A stretch of DNA of 64,000 nucleotides from Mycobacterium sp. JS623. Its GTDB lineage: Bacteria; Actinomycetota; Actinomycetes; Mycobacteriales; Mycobacteriaceae. How positions within the stretch are numbered: the first letter of the stretch is position 1; each line of letters begins with the position of its first letter. Below are positions 44,931 through 53,880 of the stretch, piece after piece. The stretch lies in assembly GCF_000328565.1 (NCBI RefSeq), contig NC_019966.1, positions 6,014,001-6,078,000 of the forward strand, in the 5' to 3' direction. The position numbers and the translations under genes are program-made. Under the pieces are notes generated by a model. It made no database searches. It was not told the origin of the DNA and saw only the letters and a list, made by a program, of their open reading frames with translations.

Positions 44931-45782
44931 TCAGCTGGCCACCGCAAGCTCCCGCTGTCGGTTCTCGGCCGCCGCCTGCACGATCCGCTGCGCAGTCCTG
45001 TAATTGATCCCAGATCCCTTGGCGGCAGCGTTGATCGACGCGCCGTTGCGTCGTGCCGCAAGAACCGCGATCACAGTCTCGACAGCTTGTGTGGTCACAC
45101 CGGATGCAATCAGCTCCGACGCAAGGTTTGCATCAACCTGTGCACGTTCTGCATCGGCCTCTGTCACTTCGACTTGCGCTGAGTCCCCCATTGTCTGTGC
45201 CGGGTCAGGTTGTACTGATGCAGAGGTCTGCGCTCGCGCACTGGCTGGGGCAAACGGTGTGACCTCGCCTTTTGCATTCTGAGTGGGGGGTTGCGCCAAC
45301 CGTTGCTTGGCTGGAGTTTGTGTACCGGTAGACGAGGTTACGGTGCGGGCGCGGCGTGCCGGTTTGTCCCCGAGCGCAACCAACATCAGGGTGGACACTC
45401 CGACCGCGGTGTCGATGATGGCAGGGAAAACCCACGCCCATTCCGCTGGCGTGCCCGTCTCGATCAGCAGGTCACGGAGCGCGCGGAAGCTGAGCATGAA
45501 GGCGCCCATGCCGATGACTGCAACTGCCGCGGTAGCGCAGCGGTAGACCCTGCCGGACGCTCCAGCACGGACGGCGAGAGCGATGCCGTGCACGGCGGCG
45601 AGGAGGACGATGGGGGGCACAGCTGCGGCGCCAATCTCGATGACGACCTTGGGGATGTACGGCAGCAATGCGTGGACCTCGTTGCCGACGAGACTCACAA
45701 GTGTCGCACCCAGCAGAAGGCCCCAGAAGAAGCGGACGGCGCGGTGGTGGTTCTTCTGGGTGATCTCGGCCTGGGTGGTCAT
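44931..45782 (-). CDS. DUF2637 membrane protein with C-terminal HTH
   Basis: A 283-residue protein with four hydrophobic segments (about 17-36, 46-69, 83-103, 116-138), a Pro/Thr/Ala-rich linker (about 145-215) and a C-terminal helix-turn-helix-like region (NAAAKGSGINYRTAQRIVQAA). This is the DUF2637 plan found on actinobacterial conjugative plasmids and integrative elements, where such proteins accompany spread or transfer genes. A membrane-tethered DNA-binding protein is a reasonable inference. Its start overlaps the XRE gene stop by 4 nt. Confidence 0.7.
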   Translation of the reverse strand: MTTQAEITQKNHHRAVRFFWGLLLGATLVSLVGNEVHALLPYIPKVVIEIGAAAVPPIVLLAAVHGIALAVRAGASGRVYRCATAAVAVIGMGAFMLSFRALRDLLIETGTPAEWAWVFPAIIDTAVGVSTLMLVALGDKPARRARTVTSSTGTQTPAKQRLAQPPTQNAKGEVTPFAPASARAQTSASVQPDPAQTMGDSAQVEVTEADAERAQVDANLASELIASGVTTQAVETVIAVLAARRNGASINAAAKGSGINYRTAQRIVQAAAENRQRELAVAS

Positions 45783-46009
45783 TTGTCCTCTTGCCCGGCT
45801 GTGAGGTCGTGCGTCACCGTTTGCTCGCCCATCTCGACAACGAGCGAGGCACGAACACCTAGCGCCTGGAGATAGTCCGCGAGGGTGCTGACCAACATGT
45901 CGTGCTGCCTCTCCATACGGCTGATCTGTCCCTGGCTAGTGCCGAGGGCCTCGGCCAGTTCCACCTGGGTGAGGCCAACCGTCCGGCGGAGGCTGGCGAG
46001 GTCGATCAC
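45779..46009 (-). CDS. XRE-family HTH regulator
   Basis: A 76-residue protein, almost entirely a Cro/C1-type HTH (LRRTVGLTQVELAEALGTSQGQISRMERQ), resembling HigA-type antitoxins. No toxin gene is adjacent. It heads a minus-strand unit with the DUF2637 gene (4-nt overlap) and probably autoregulates from the 370-bp region shared with the kinase-helicase gene, which contains the palindrome TAGTTAACTA. Confidence 0.82.
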   Translation of the reverse strand: MIDLASLRRTVGLTQVELAEALGTSQGQISRMERQHDMLVSTLADYLQALGVRASLVVEMGEQTVTHDLTAGQEDK

Positions 46010-46378
46010 CTTCTGATTATTTCATCAACGCCATATAGCATCAATGGTATTTCAAGTTTAGTTAACTACAGCATCAACGTGGTCAGTGGTGGCTGTGAGT
46101 TCTCCACCCACGAACTCGGATATCGAGGACGGGTGGATCACCAGATGCCGAGGTGCGTACGGGTCAGGCGAATCGCTGGAGCTCTGGCCACGGCGACGGG
46201 AGAGCGGACCCTCTTGAAGCGGATCGAAATATCGGGAGCACGCACCTCTGCGCCCGTCCGTCGAACGCCATCGCAACCTCCAGGGACGGCAACCCGCGGC
46301 GGGTTCAAATCGTGTCGGACCGCTATGTTTCGATAGGACTCCCGCCAGCCAGCGTCGACACAAAAGGGGGTCTTGAGC
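46010..46378. other. Divergent intergenic region between XRE regulator and kinase-helicase
   Basis: About 370 bp. The first 70 bp are AT-rich and hold the promoter-proximal palindrome and two copies of GCATCAA (46038, 46071). The rest is GC-rich without a convincing gene, although frames cross it. The kinase-helicase promoter should lie here. Confidence 0.5.
46059..46068. promoter_or_regulatory. TAGTTAACTA palindrome, possible XRE operator
   Basis: A perfect 10-bp palindrome 50 bp upstream of the XRE gene. Its core AGTTAACT recurs in CAGTTAACTG near the attachment remnant (43909-43918). Autoregulation is inferred. Confidence 0.35.
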
Positions 46379-49300
46379 GTGCCCGACGTTATCGCTGACC
46401 ACTACATGCTTCTGAAGGTCGAGCGCCGTAGCGGGACCTTCTCCATCGTCCGCAAGGCGATTGATGACCGCGACGAATCGTTTGTTGCTGTCAAGCTCCT
46501 GTCGGGCCAGTCCGACGACGTGACCCGGAAAGTCTTCAACAACGAAGCGAACACGCTCAAGAGCCTTTCGCACCCAAACATCGTGCGCTGCCGCTGGTCC
46601 GGCATGGACGAGACCGACACCTATGTCCTCGTCTTGGATTGGGTCGAGCGCAACCTCGACGATGTGTTGAAGGCATCTGGACCGTGGGACTCATGGGATC
46701 GGTTGGCTACCGAGATAGCCCTGCCACTGGTGGATGCCCTTGCCTACACCCACCTGAAGCAGATCGAGCACCGCGACATCAAGCCACAAAACGTCCTAGT
46801 CTCAGACGAAGGGGTTCCCCTGCTTGCAGACTTTGGAATCGCGAAGATCCGCGGCGAGGAGCAGACAACTTCGCATACCGTCGCAGGCTGGCATTCGAAG
46901 CCGTACGCGCCGCCGGAACTCAACGCTGATATTCGGTATGTGCGAGACGTCTACTCAATGGGCGTTCTCCTCATTCAATGCATGACCAAGGAGCAGCTCA
47001 AGGACCTCGCGGGTGTCGAACGGGCATTGGAGACAATTCCCGTTCCTCCTGAAGCCCGGCGCCTGCTGGGCTCGTGCATCGCCACGCAGCCGGATGACCG
47101 ACCGAAGAACGCCAGCGACCTCCTGGGCGCCCTAAATGCCATCCAACAGCGCAGACAAGCAGAGCAGCAGGTTGCGCGAAATCCGGTCTGGCTGCGCCTT
47201 ACGAAGTCGGCCATCAAGGCACTGGCGCGTAGTGATGACGCACGGCAGGAGGCGATCGGCAAGGCCAACGCAGACCTGTCGGGGAACGTCTACGCGTCCT
47301 TCTTTAACAGCCAAGAGTCGGGCGAACTCCAGCGTGATCGCATCCGCCTCGACGGCGAGGCCTGGAGCTTCACCTTGAAGTGTGACGAGAGCGGCGCTGT
47401 GATCATCAAAGCGGCGGAGCTCGACTTTGAGCGACTTGAAAATCACAGACGGCGTGCGCTTCTCATGCCGAAAGTCTTCGACTGGACGTTCAACCAGCCG
47501 GCCAACCTTGCCCTTGCCAAGACCGGCATTGCCACCTTGATCGACACAGTCGATGCCTTCTACGAGGCTCAGGGCGATGGGGACGCAAGTGTCGGAGAGG
47601 AACGGGTCGGCGACGAACTATTTGACACCTGGCGTCGAGTTCTGAATGCCCGCGAAGAGCTTGCCCGCGGGGAGAAGAAGCCGCTTCCCTACAAAAAGTG
47701 GCAGGCACGGGGTCGTGAGGCCACGTTCACTCTAGAGACGGCGGTGGACCACGACCTGGTGGGCACCGAATGGCGTGTGCGGGATCTGGCGACCGACCGA
47801 AAACTCGGATGGGGCGAAGTCATCGATCACGAGGGCGATCGAGTTGTGATCCTGAGCGCCAGGCGGTGGGAAGGACTTCCCGACCGCGCGGTACTCGATC
47901 CGCACCTTGGACCCGACGAAGCGGCGCTGAACCGACAGCGTCAGGCCGTCGACGACGTTCAGCGCGATAAGTCAGCTCGCCCAGATCTGAGGCAGTTGCT
48001 TCTTGACCCCGGCTGCAACGCGGAGCCCAAGGCGATTCCGATCGTGAGCTGGAACCGCGAACTTGACGAGCGCAAGCGGGAGGCCATCGAGACAGCGATG
48101 GGTTCCCCGGACATCTTCGTAGTCCAAGGACCACCAGGGACGGGCAAGACTAGCTTCATCGCTGAGCTCGTTGAGCAGACACTGCAAGCAGACGCCCAGG
48201 CACGGGTGCTCATCGCTTCGCAGACGAACGTCGCCGTGGACAATGCCCTGCAGCGGCTTGCTGACAGTGGCCGGGCGAGCATGGTCAGGCTCGCAGGCGC
48301 TGACCCGAATCGCGTCGATGAATCAGTACGGCACCTTTTGCTCGATGCTCAGATGAAGCGGTGGGCAAGAGCGGTGCGCAAGAACGCTGAGAGTCACCTC
48401 GGAGCGCGTGCCTCCGAGGCGGGGTTGGCGCCATCACATCTCCGAGCAGCGTTGGCGCTCCAGCAGCTGTCTGCCACCCTGGCGCAACTCGACCACATCC
48501 AGACCGCGCGCCCAGACGAGGAGGGGGAGCGGCGGTCGGAGTTGGCGACTTCCCTGTCGGAGCCAACGTCCTCGACATCGGTACAGGAGAAGGTTGACGC
48601 GCTGGCTGACCTCCGCGATGAGCTGCTATCGGAGGCGCAGTCGGAGCTTGGCAGCGACCTGACCCTGACGGCAGACATGACTGCAGCAGACGCGATGAAT
48701 GCTGTAGATGCCCTCATCGGTGGAAGCAGCGATGCGCAGCAGCTTTTGATCCGGCTCCAGTTGCAGGGTGAGTGGCTGCAGCGGATCGCCTCGGATTCTG
48801 GCCTCGCGAACACCTTCCTCGACCAGACGAGCGTGATCGCGGGAACCTGCGTCGGCTACTTGAGGCATCCCGCAGTGCGCCATCTCGACATTGACCTGTG
48901 CATCGTCGATGAGGCGTCTCGCGCAACCCTCACCGAAGCCCTAGTGCCGGTCTCCCGAGCCAAGCGCTGGGTCGTCGTCGGTGACACGAACCAGCTGCCA
49001 CCGATCGACGAAGACCTGCTGCGGAACAAAGACCTGATGAACGACAATCAGCTCCTTCCCGAAGACGTCAAACAGACGCTCTTCCAACGACTGACGGATC
49101 GGTTACCGGAACACTCGCAGGTCATGCTGAATCAGCAGTACCGGATGATCCGCCCGATCGGTGACATGATCTCGACCTGCTTCTACGGCGAGAAGTTGCG
49201 CTCCCCCAACGACGGCGGGCTCGGCGGCTACGCCCTCGGCTACGGCAAGCCCGTCCTGTGGCTCGATACGTCGGCCCACGGCGAGGCTCGCCGAGAGGCA

Positions 49301-49789
49301 GCTCCCCAGGGCAAGGGCAAGAGCTTCGCAAACCGTGCCGAGGCTCGCATCGTGATCGATCGACTGGTGGTGCTAAATGGGTCAATCGATAAGCAGGTCG
49401 TCAGCCTGCCGAAGAACTGCGAGCAGCTGGATGTTCTTGTCATCGCGCCATACGTCGCGCAAGTCGCCGACCTCAAACAGCAGCTCGCTCCACTTGGCAA
49501 CCGGCTACGGCACCTGTCAATCACGGTCATGAGCGTCGATGCAGTGCAGGGGCGTGAGTCGGATGTCGCCATCTTCTCGGTGACACGCAGCAACTCCAAG
49601 GCTGAGCTCGGGTTCATCGGCCCCGACTACTGGCGTCGCATCAACGTTGCGCTCTCCCGCGCTCGATTCGGCCTCACCATCGTTGGCGACGCGGGATTCA
49701 TCAGAGGCACGACCGGTGCACTGAAGAAGGTGCTCTCGTATGTCGAGACACATCCGGACGACTGCGAACTGAGGACAGCCGAGCGATGA
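46379..49789 (+). CDS. Ser/Thr kinase-SF1 helicase fusion (Mokosh MkoA-like)
   Basis: A 1136-residue protein. An N-terminal protein kinase (about 5-265) has Lys in FVAVKLL, catalytic loop HRDIKPQN and DFGIAKI. A middle region (about 270-540) has no motif I can name. A C-terminal superfamily 1 (COG1112, Upf1/Dna2-like) helicase shows Walker A VQGPPGTGKTS, Walker B CIVDEASRA, GDTNQLPPI, LNQQYRM, VDAVQGRESD and NVALSRAR. A long helical insert separates motifs I and II. GTG 46379 is preceded by AAGGGGG at 8 nt. The 4-nt overlap with a PLD-nuclease gene gives the architecture of Mokosh type I anti-phage systems. Confidence 0.88.
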   Translation: MPDVIADHYMLLKVERRSGTFSIVRKAIDDRDESFVAVKLLSGQSDDVTRKVFNNEANTLKSLSHPNIVRCRWSGMDETDTYVLVLDWVERNLDDVLKASGPWDSWDRLATEIALPLVDALAYTHLKQIEHRDIKPQNVLVSDEGVPLLADFGIAKIRGEEQTTSHTVAGWHSKPYAPPELNADIRYVRDVYSMGVLLIQCMTKEQLKDLAGVERALETIPVPPEARRLLGSCIATQPDDRPKNASDLLGALNAIQQRRQAEQQVARNPVWLRLTKSAIKALARSDDARQEAIGKANADLSGNVYASFFNSQESGELQRDRIRLDGEAWSFTLKCDESGAVIIKAAELDFERLENHRRRALLMPKVFDWTFNQPANLALAKTGIATLIDTVDAFYEAQGDGDASVGEERVGDELFDTWRRVLNAREELARGEKKPLPYKKWQARGREATFTLETAVDHDLVGTEWRVRDLATDRKLGWGEVIDHEGDRVVILSARRWEGLPDRAVLDPHLGPDEAALNRQRQAVDDVQRDKSARPDLRQLLLDPGCNAEPKAIPIVSWNRELDERKREAIETAMGSPDIFVVQGPPGTGKTSFIAELVEQTLQADAQARVLIASQTNVAVDNALQRLADSGRASMVRLAGADPNRVDESVRHLLLDAQMKRWARAVRKNAESHLGARASEAGLAPSHLRAALALQQLSATLAQLDHIQTARPDEEGERRSELATSLSEPTSSTSVQEKVDALADLRDELLSEAQSELGSDLTLTADMTAADAMNAVDALIGGSSDAQQLLIRLQLQGEWLQRIASDSGLANTFLDQTSVIAGTCVGYLRHPAVRHLDIDLCIVDEASRATLTEALVPVSRAKRWVVVGDTNQLPPIDEDLLRNKDLMNDNQLLPEDVKQTLFQRLTDRLPEHSQVMLNQQYRMIRPIGDMISTCFYGEKLRSPNDGGLGGYALGYGKPVLWLDTSAHGEARREAAPQGKGKSFANRAEARIVIDRLVVLNGSIDKQVVSLPKNCEQLDVLVIAPYVAQVADLKQQLAPLGNRLRHLSITVMSVDAVQGRESDVAIFSVTRSNSKAELGFIGPDYWRRINVALSRARFGLTIVGDAGFIRGTTGALKKVLSYVETHPDDCELRTAER

Positions 49790-51168
49790 GTCTTACGTCA
49801 GCCGACATACTTAGGCGCCGGTTCGGCGATCACCGACCGGGGCTCCAGCTGATCAGCGTGGTCGATGCCGCCCTACCGGTCACGATGCTCCGCGTGGATG
49901 TGCTGGCTCAGGAGCGCAAGCCGCTCCCCTTGCTGGAAGAATTCATTCTGCGGTTCGTGCACGCAGGGGTTCGTGAGATCGATGAGATCGCTGCACTCCT
50001 TGGCCTGCAGCGCGACCAGGTAGTCAGCACCGTCGCCGACCAGATCAGCTCCAACAACCTCACCAAGGCTTGGAGTGGACAGCTTGGCCTCACAGCGCTG
50101 GGTCTAGAAGCAGCGCGCAATGCCGCAGCGGTACAACCCGTCTTAACCCAACTCAATGTGCCGTTCGATCGGCTCGTCTGGAATGCCCAGAACTACGCAC
50201 GTTCCAACCTGATCAAGAAGCGGGACGCCCTGGAGGCCGGCCTTGAGATCTTGCCCGCCAAGAAGAGCTCACGAGTCGACCTAAACGACCTTGCCGTGGA
50301 GCGCTTCAACGAGCTGGTCGAGTCGCGCGACGACCGGACGCGGCAAGTAGAGGTGCTGCGCGTTCGAAAAATCGCGTCACAGAACCTGCACCTTTACATG
50401 CCGGCCCAGCTGCTGGTCTATGGCGATCCCGACTCCGGTGAGGTGGAACTGGGGCTATGCGTCGACGGAGACCTGCAGCCCGCTCATGGGTTGGAGCTAG
50501 CGGCGGCGGACGCCGTCATCAAACTCGGGATCGCTGTAGCGCGCCCGGAGTCTCGTCCCACTCTGGCGCCCGAGCTCGAGGAGCAGCGGGTTGCCAGCGA
50601 TCAGGTCGAGATCCTCAGAGCCAACGGCGAGCTGAGGCCCAGAGACGGCGACGAATCCACCGAGATTCCGCAACGCATCGAGGACATTGCGGTGCGCAGT
50701 GTGGATGTGCATGAGCACCCGCAGCTCCTCGCTAAAGCGCTCAATGGCGCCACGGAGCGGCTACTGATCATTGCGCCGTGGGTAAGAGGCGCGGTCGTCA
50801 ACACGGACTTTCTCGCTGCCCTTGAGCGACGACTTCGGGCGGGCGTTGAAGTGCATGTCGGTCACGGGTACGGACCCGATGACAGCGGATCCGACGACTT
50901 TGCGCTGCGCAAGCTCAACAATCTGGCAGCTCGCTACGACAAGTTGCGTATCGTCCGCCTACAGAACACCCACGCCAAAATCCTGATCTTCGACGACCAG
51001 TGGATCACGACCAGCTTTAACTGGCTCTCCTTCAAAGGTGATCCAAATCGGACCTACCGCATGGAGGAAGGCACGCTCGTCCAGATCAAGAGCGAGGTCG
51101 ACAGGGCCTTCGCGCGTTACATAGATATCCTCGATGCTGATGGGGTTGACCCCCGCGAGCGAGCCTGA
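49786..51168 (+). CDS. PLD-family nuclease-like protein (Mokosh MkoB-like)
   Basis: A 460-residue protein. The N-terminal part contains a winged-helix-like segment (EIDEIAALLGLQRDQVVSTVA); the C-terminal part is a phospholipase D fold with one HKD-type motif NTHAKILIFDDQWITTSFNW (about 401-420). With one motif per chain it would act as a dimer, as PLD nucleases such as Nuc and BfiI do. It starts inside the stop of the kinase-helicase gene (ATGA), so the two are produced together. The pair fits Mokosh type I, where helicase and nuclease are separate polypeptides. Confidence 0.82.
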   Translation: MSLTSADILRRRFGDHRPGLQLISVVDAALPVTMLRVDVLAQERKPLPLLEEFILRFVHAGVREIDEIAALLGLQRDQVVSTVADQISSNNLTKAWSGQLGLTALGLEAARNAAAVQPVLTQLNVPFDRLVWNAQNYARSNLIKKRDALEAGLEILPAKKSSRVDLNDLAVERFNELVESRDDRTRQVEVLRVRKIASQNLHLYMPAQLLVYGDPDSGEVELGLCVDGDLQPAHGLELAAADAVIKLGIAVARPESRPTLAPELEEQRVASDQVEILRANGELRPRDGDESTEIPQRIEDIAVRSVDVHEHPQLLAKALNGATERLLIIAPWVRGAVVNTDFLAALERRLRAGVEVHVGHGYGPDDSGSDDFALRKLNNLAARYDKLRIVRLQNTHAKILIFDDQWITTSFNWLSFKGDPNRTYRMEEGTLVQIKSEVDRAFARYIDILDADGVDPRERA

Positions 51169-51444
51169 CCCTTGTGTCTACTTCGCCTGCCGCCGGCCCA
51201 AGTTCCGTAGCGCTTGCGCGACGCCGACAGTTGCGGTCCCAGCGGCGCCGAGCTCCGTCCCGTCAACGCATCGGCCGTAATCGAGGACCTGGCGGGACAC
51301 CGATACGGCGAGCGATCCGCCCCGGTACCTGCCTCGCCGATCTACTCTCCTAGGCGGGGCGGGTGCGCTCCCCACCTCGACAGACCTGCCCAGAAACCGC
51401 GAGCATGCAGTGATGTTCGCACCGTCAATAGGAGATAGTCCCCT

Positions 51445-53880
51445 GTGGCCTTGAAGAAGTCTGATCTGTACTCCTCGCTGTGGAAGTCCTGCGACGAGCT
51501 ACGCGGCGGGATGGATGCCAGCCAGTACAAGGACTACATCCTGACGCTGCTGTTCGTGAAGTACGTCTCGGACAAGGCCAAGGCCGACCCGACCAGTCTG
51601 ATCGAAGTCCCGACGGGGGGATCCTTCGACGATCTGGTCAAGCTGAAGGGCAAGCCGAACATCGGCGAGGAGATCAACGTCGCCATCCGCAAGCTGGCCG
51701 ATGCCAACGACTTGCAGGGCGTCATCAACAATGCGGACTTTGACGACCCGAACAAGCTCGGCGATGGCAAGGCCATGCAGGATCGGCTGTCCAAGCTAAT
51801 CGGTATCTTCCAAGCTCTCGATTTCTCCGGTTCGCGCGCTGAGGGCGACGATCTGCTCGGCGACGCCTACGAGTACCTGATGCGGCACTTCGCGACCGAG
51901 TCTGGCAAGAGCAAGGGACAGTTCTACACGCCGGCTGAGGTCTCTCGCGTGATGGCGCAAGTGATCGGGATCAAGCCGAACACGCCGAAGCGCACCACGG
52001 TCTACGACCCGACCTGCGGCTCGGGCTCCTTACTTCTCAAGGTGGTTGACGCGGCGCCGAACGGTCTAACCATCTACGGCCAAGAGAAGGACAACGCCAC
52101 CTGGGCGCTGTCGAAGATGAACATGATCTTGCATGGCAACGTGACCGCAGACATCCGGATGGGTGACTCCATCGTCGACCCGAAGTTCCGTTCGGGTGAC
52201 ACGCTCGACTCCTTCGATCTCCTCGTCGCCAATCCACCCTTCTCGGTCAAGTCGTGGACGAACGGGCTGGAGAACGAATACGGACGTTTCGACGGCTATG
52301 CCCGCCCGCCCGAGAAGAACGGCGACTACGCCTTCCTGCTGCACATGGTCAAGTCGCTCAAGTCGACCGGCAAGGGCGCGGTCATCCTGCCGCACGGTGT
52401 GCTGTTCCGGGGGCACACCGAGGCAACCATCCGTAAGGAGCTGATCAAGCGCGGCTACATCAAGGGCATCATCGGCCTGCCGGCAAACCTGTTCTACGGC
52501 ACTGGCATTCCGGCGTGCATCATCGTGCTCGACAAGGAGAATGCGCAGGCGCGCACTGGGATCTTCATGATCGATGCCTCCAAGGGTTTCATGAAAGACG
52601 GCAATAAGAACCGCCTGCGTCCGCGTGACATGCACCAGATCGTCGACAGCTTCACCAAGCAGATCGAGGTCGAGCGGTACTCGCGCATGGTGCCACTCAA
52701 GGAGATCGCAGACCCGAATAACGATTACAACCTCAACATCCCGCGCTACATCGATTCGTCGGAGCCCGAGGACATCCAGGACCTACACGCTCATCTGCAC
52801 GGCGGCATCCCAGACCGCGACCTCGACGCGCTGGACGACTACTGGAAGGCTTTCTCAACCCTGCGCAGCACACTGTTCACCGAGAACCGGCCTGGCTACA
52901 GTGATCTCACGATCGATGTCGCAAGCGTCCAGGAGACCGTGCTGGACTCTGCCAAGTTCAAGAAGTTCGCCGCCAGGGTTGATGCGGACGTCGATGAGTG
53001 GCTCGGTTCGCACCGCGCGCGGTTGGCGAAGATAACTGAGAACACGAAGCCCGGCGAGTTGATCAGCGAGATCAGCGAGGACCTGCTGGCACGTTTCAAA
53101 TCGGTGCCGCTCCTCGATGAGTACGACGTCTACGAGCAGCTCATGACCTACTGGAACGAGACCATGCACGACGACGTCTTCCTGATCATGAACGAGGGCT
53201 GGGTCGGTGCTGCCAAACCTCGCAAGACGATCGAGGACAAAGACCGCAAGCTGACTGAAGTGCCAGACCTCATTGCCGGCTCTGGGCGCGGCGCCACCAA
53301 GTACAAAATGGACCTCATCCCGCCCGCCGTCATGGTCGCGGCCAACTTTGCCGACTACCAGCCCTACATCGACGAACTCACCGCAGCCGCCGAGGAAGCC
53401 GCCCGCGCCGTCGAGGAGTACACGGAGGAGCACGCGGTCGAGGATGGCTTGCTCGCCGCAGCGATGGACGACGACAAGATCAGCAAGGCCCTGGCGGCGG
53501 CGCGGCTCAAGGACGCCAAGAAAGAAGGTTCCGACCCCGACGAGATCAAGGCGCTCCAGCACCTGATCGACCTCTACGACGCCGAGACCGACGCCAAGAA
53601 AGCTGTCAAGGAAGCGCAGGCCGAACTTGATGCCGCCGTGCTGAAGGAGTACGGCCATCTCACCGAGGACGCTGTGAAATCGCTTGTGCTCGATGATAAG
53701 TGGTGCGCAGCGGTTAGAGGTCGGATCGGCGGCGAGGTCAATTCGCTCACGCTTGACCTCGTCGCGCGGATTCAGGAGCTCGGGGAGCGTTACTCAGAGA
53801 CGGTTGGTGCGCTCGATGCCGAACTAGAGAGGCTTGAAGCCACGATCGCAGGTCATCTCGCCGATATGGGGGTCAACTAG
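51445..53880 (+). CDS. hsdM: Type I restriction-modification methyltransferase HsdM
   Basis: An 811-residue N6-adenine methyltransferase subunit. It has an N-terminal helical HsdM domain (YKDYILTLLFVKYVSD), the SAM-binding motif DPTCGSGSLLL (about 191-201) and the catalytic NPPFSV (about 260-265). Beyond about residue 530 is a long extension rich in Glu/Ala/Lys coiled coil, making it notably longer than typical HsdM (about 500-540). The first part of the extension resembles HsdM C-terminal regions that contact HsdS. It starts at GTG 51445, with GGAG upstream. First gene of hsdM-hsdS-hsdR. Confidence 0.95.
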   Translation: MALKKSDLYSSLWKSCDELRGGMDASQYKDYILTLLFVKYVSDKAKADPTSLIEVPTGGSFDDLVKLKGKPNIGEEINVAIRKLADANDLQGVINNADFDDPNKLGDGKAMQDRLSKLIGIFQALDFSGSRAEGDDLLGDAYEYLMRHFATESGKSKGQFYTPAEVSRVMAQVIGIKPNTPKRTTVYDPTCGSGSLLLKVVDAAPNGLTIYGQEKDNATWALSKMNMILHGNVTADIRMGDSIVDPKFRSGDTLDSFDLLVANPPFSVKSWTNGLENEYGRFDGYARPPEKNGDYAFLLHMVKSLKSTGKGAVILPHGVLFRGHTEATIRKELIKRGYIKGIIGLPANLFYGTGIPACIIVLDKENAQARTGIFMIDASKGFMKDGNKNRLRPRDMHQIVDSFTKQIEVERYSRMVPLKEIADPNNDYNLNIPRYIDSSEPEDIQDLHAHLHGGIPDRDLDALDDYWKAFSTLRSTLFTENRPGYSDLTIDVASVQETVLDSAKFKKFAARVDADVDEWLGSHRARLAKITENTKPGELISEISEDLLARFKSVPLLDEYDVYEQLMTYWNETMHDDVFLIMNEGWVGAAKPRKTIEDKDRKLTEVPDLIAGSGRGATKYKMDLIPPAVMVAANFADYQPYIDELTAAAEEAARAVEEYTEEHAVEDGLLAAAMDDDKISKALAAARLKDAKKEGSDPDEIKALQHLIDLYDAETDAKKAVKEAQAELDAAVLKEYGHLTEDAVKSLVLDDKWCAAVRGRIGGEVNSLTLDLVARIQELGERYSETVGALDAELERLEATIAGHLADMGVN

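Noticed and set aside
46290..46315. GGGTTCAAATC as a possible second attachment-site copy
   Set aside because: Only about 11 bases match a T-loop; the acceptor strand CCGCCACC is absent, so it is not a tRNA remnant.
51178..51375. Minus-strand frame ending VAQALRNLGRRQAK between the PLD gene and hsdM
   Set aside because: Short, without a ribosome site or recognisable family; could be a gene remnant but the evidence is too thin.
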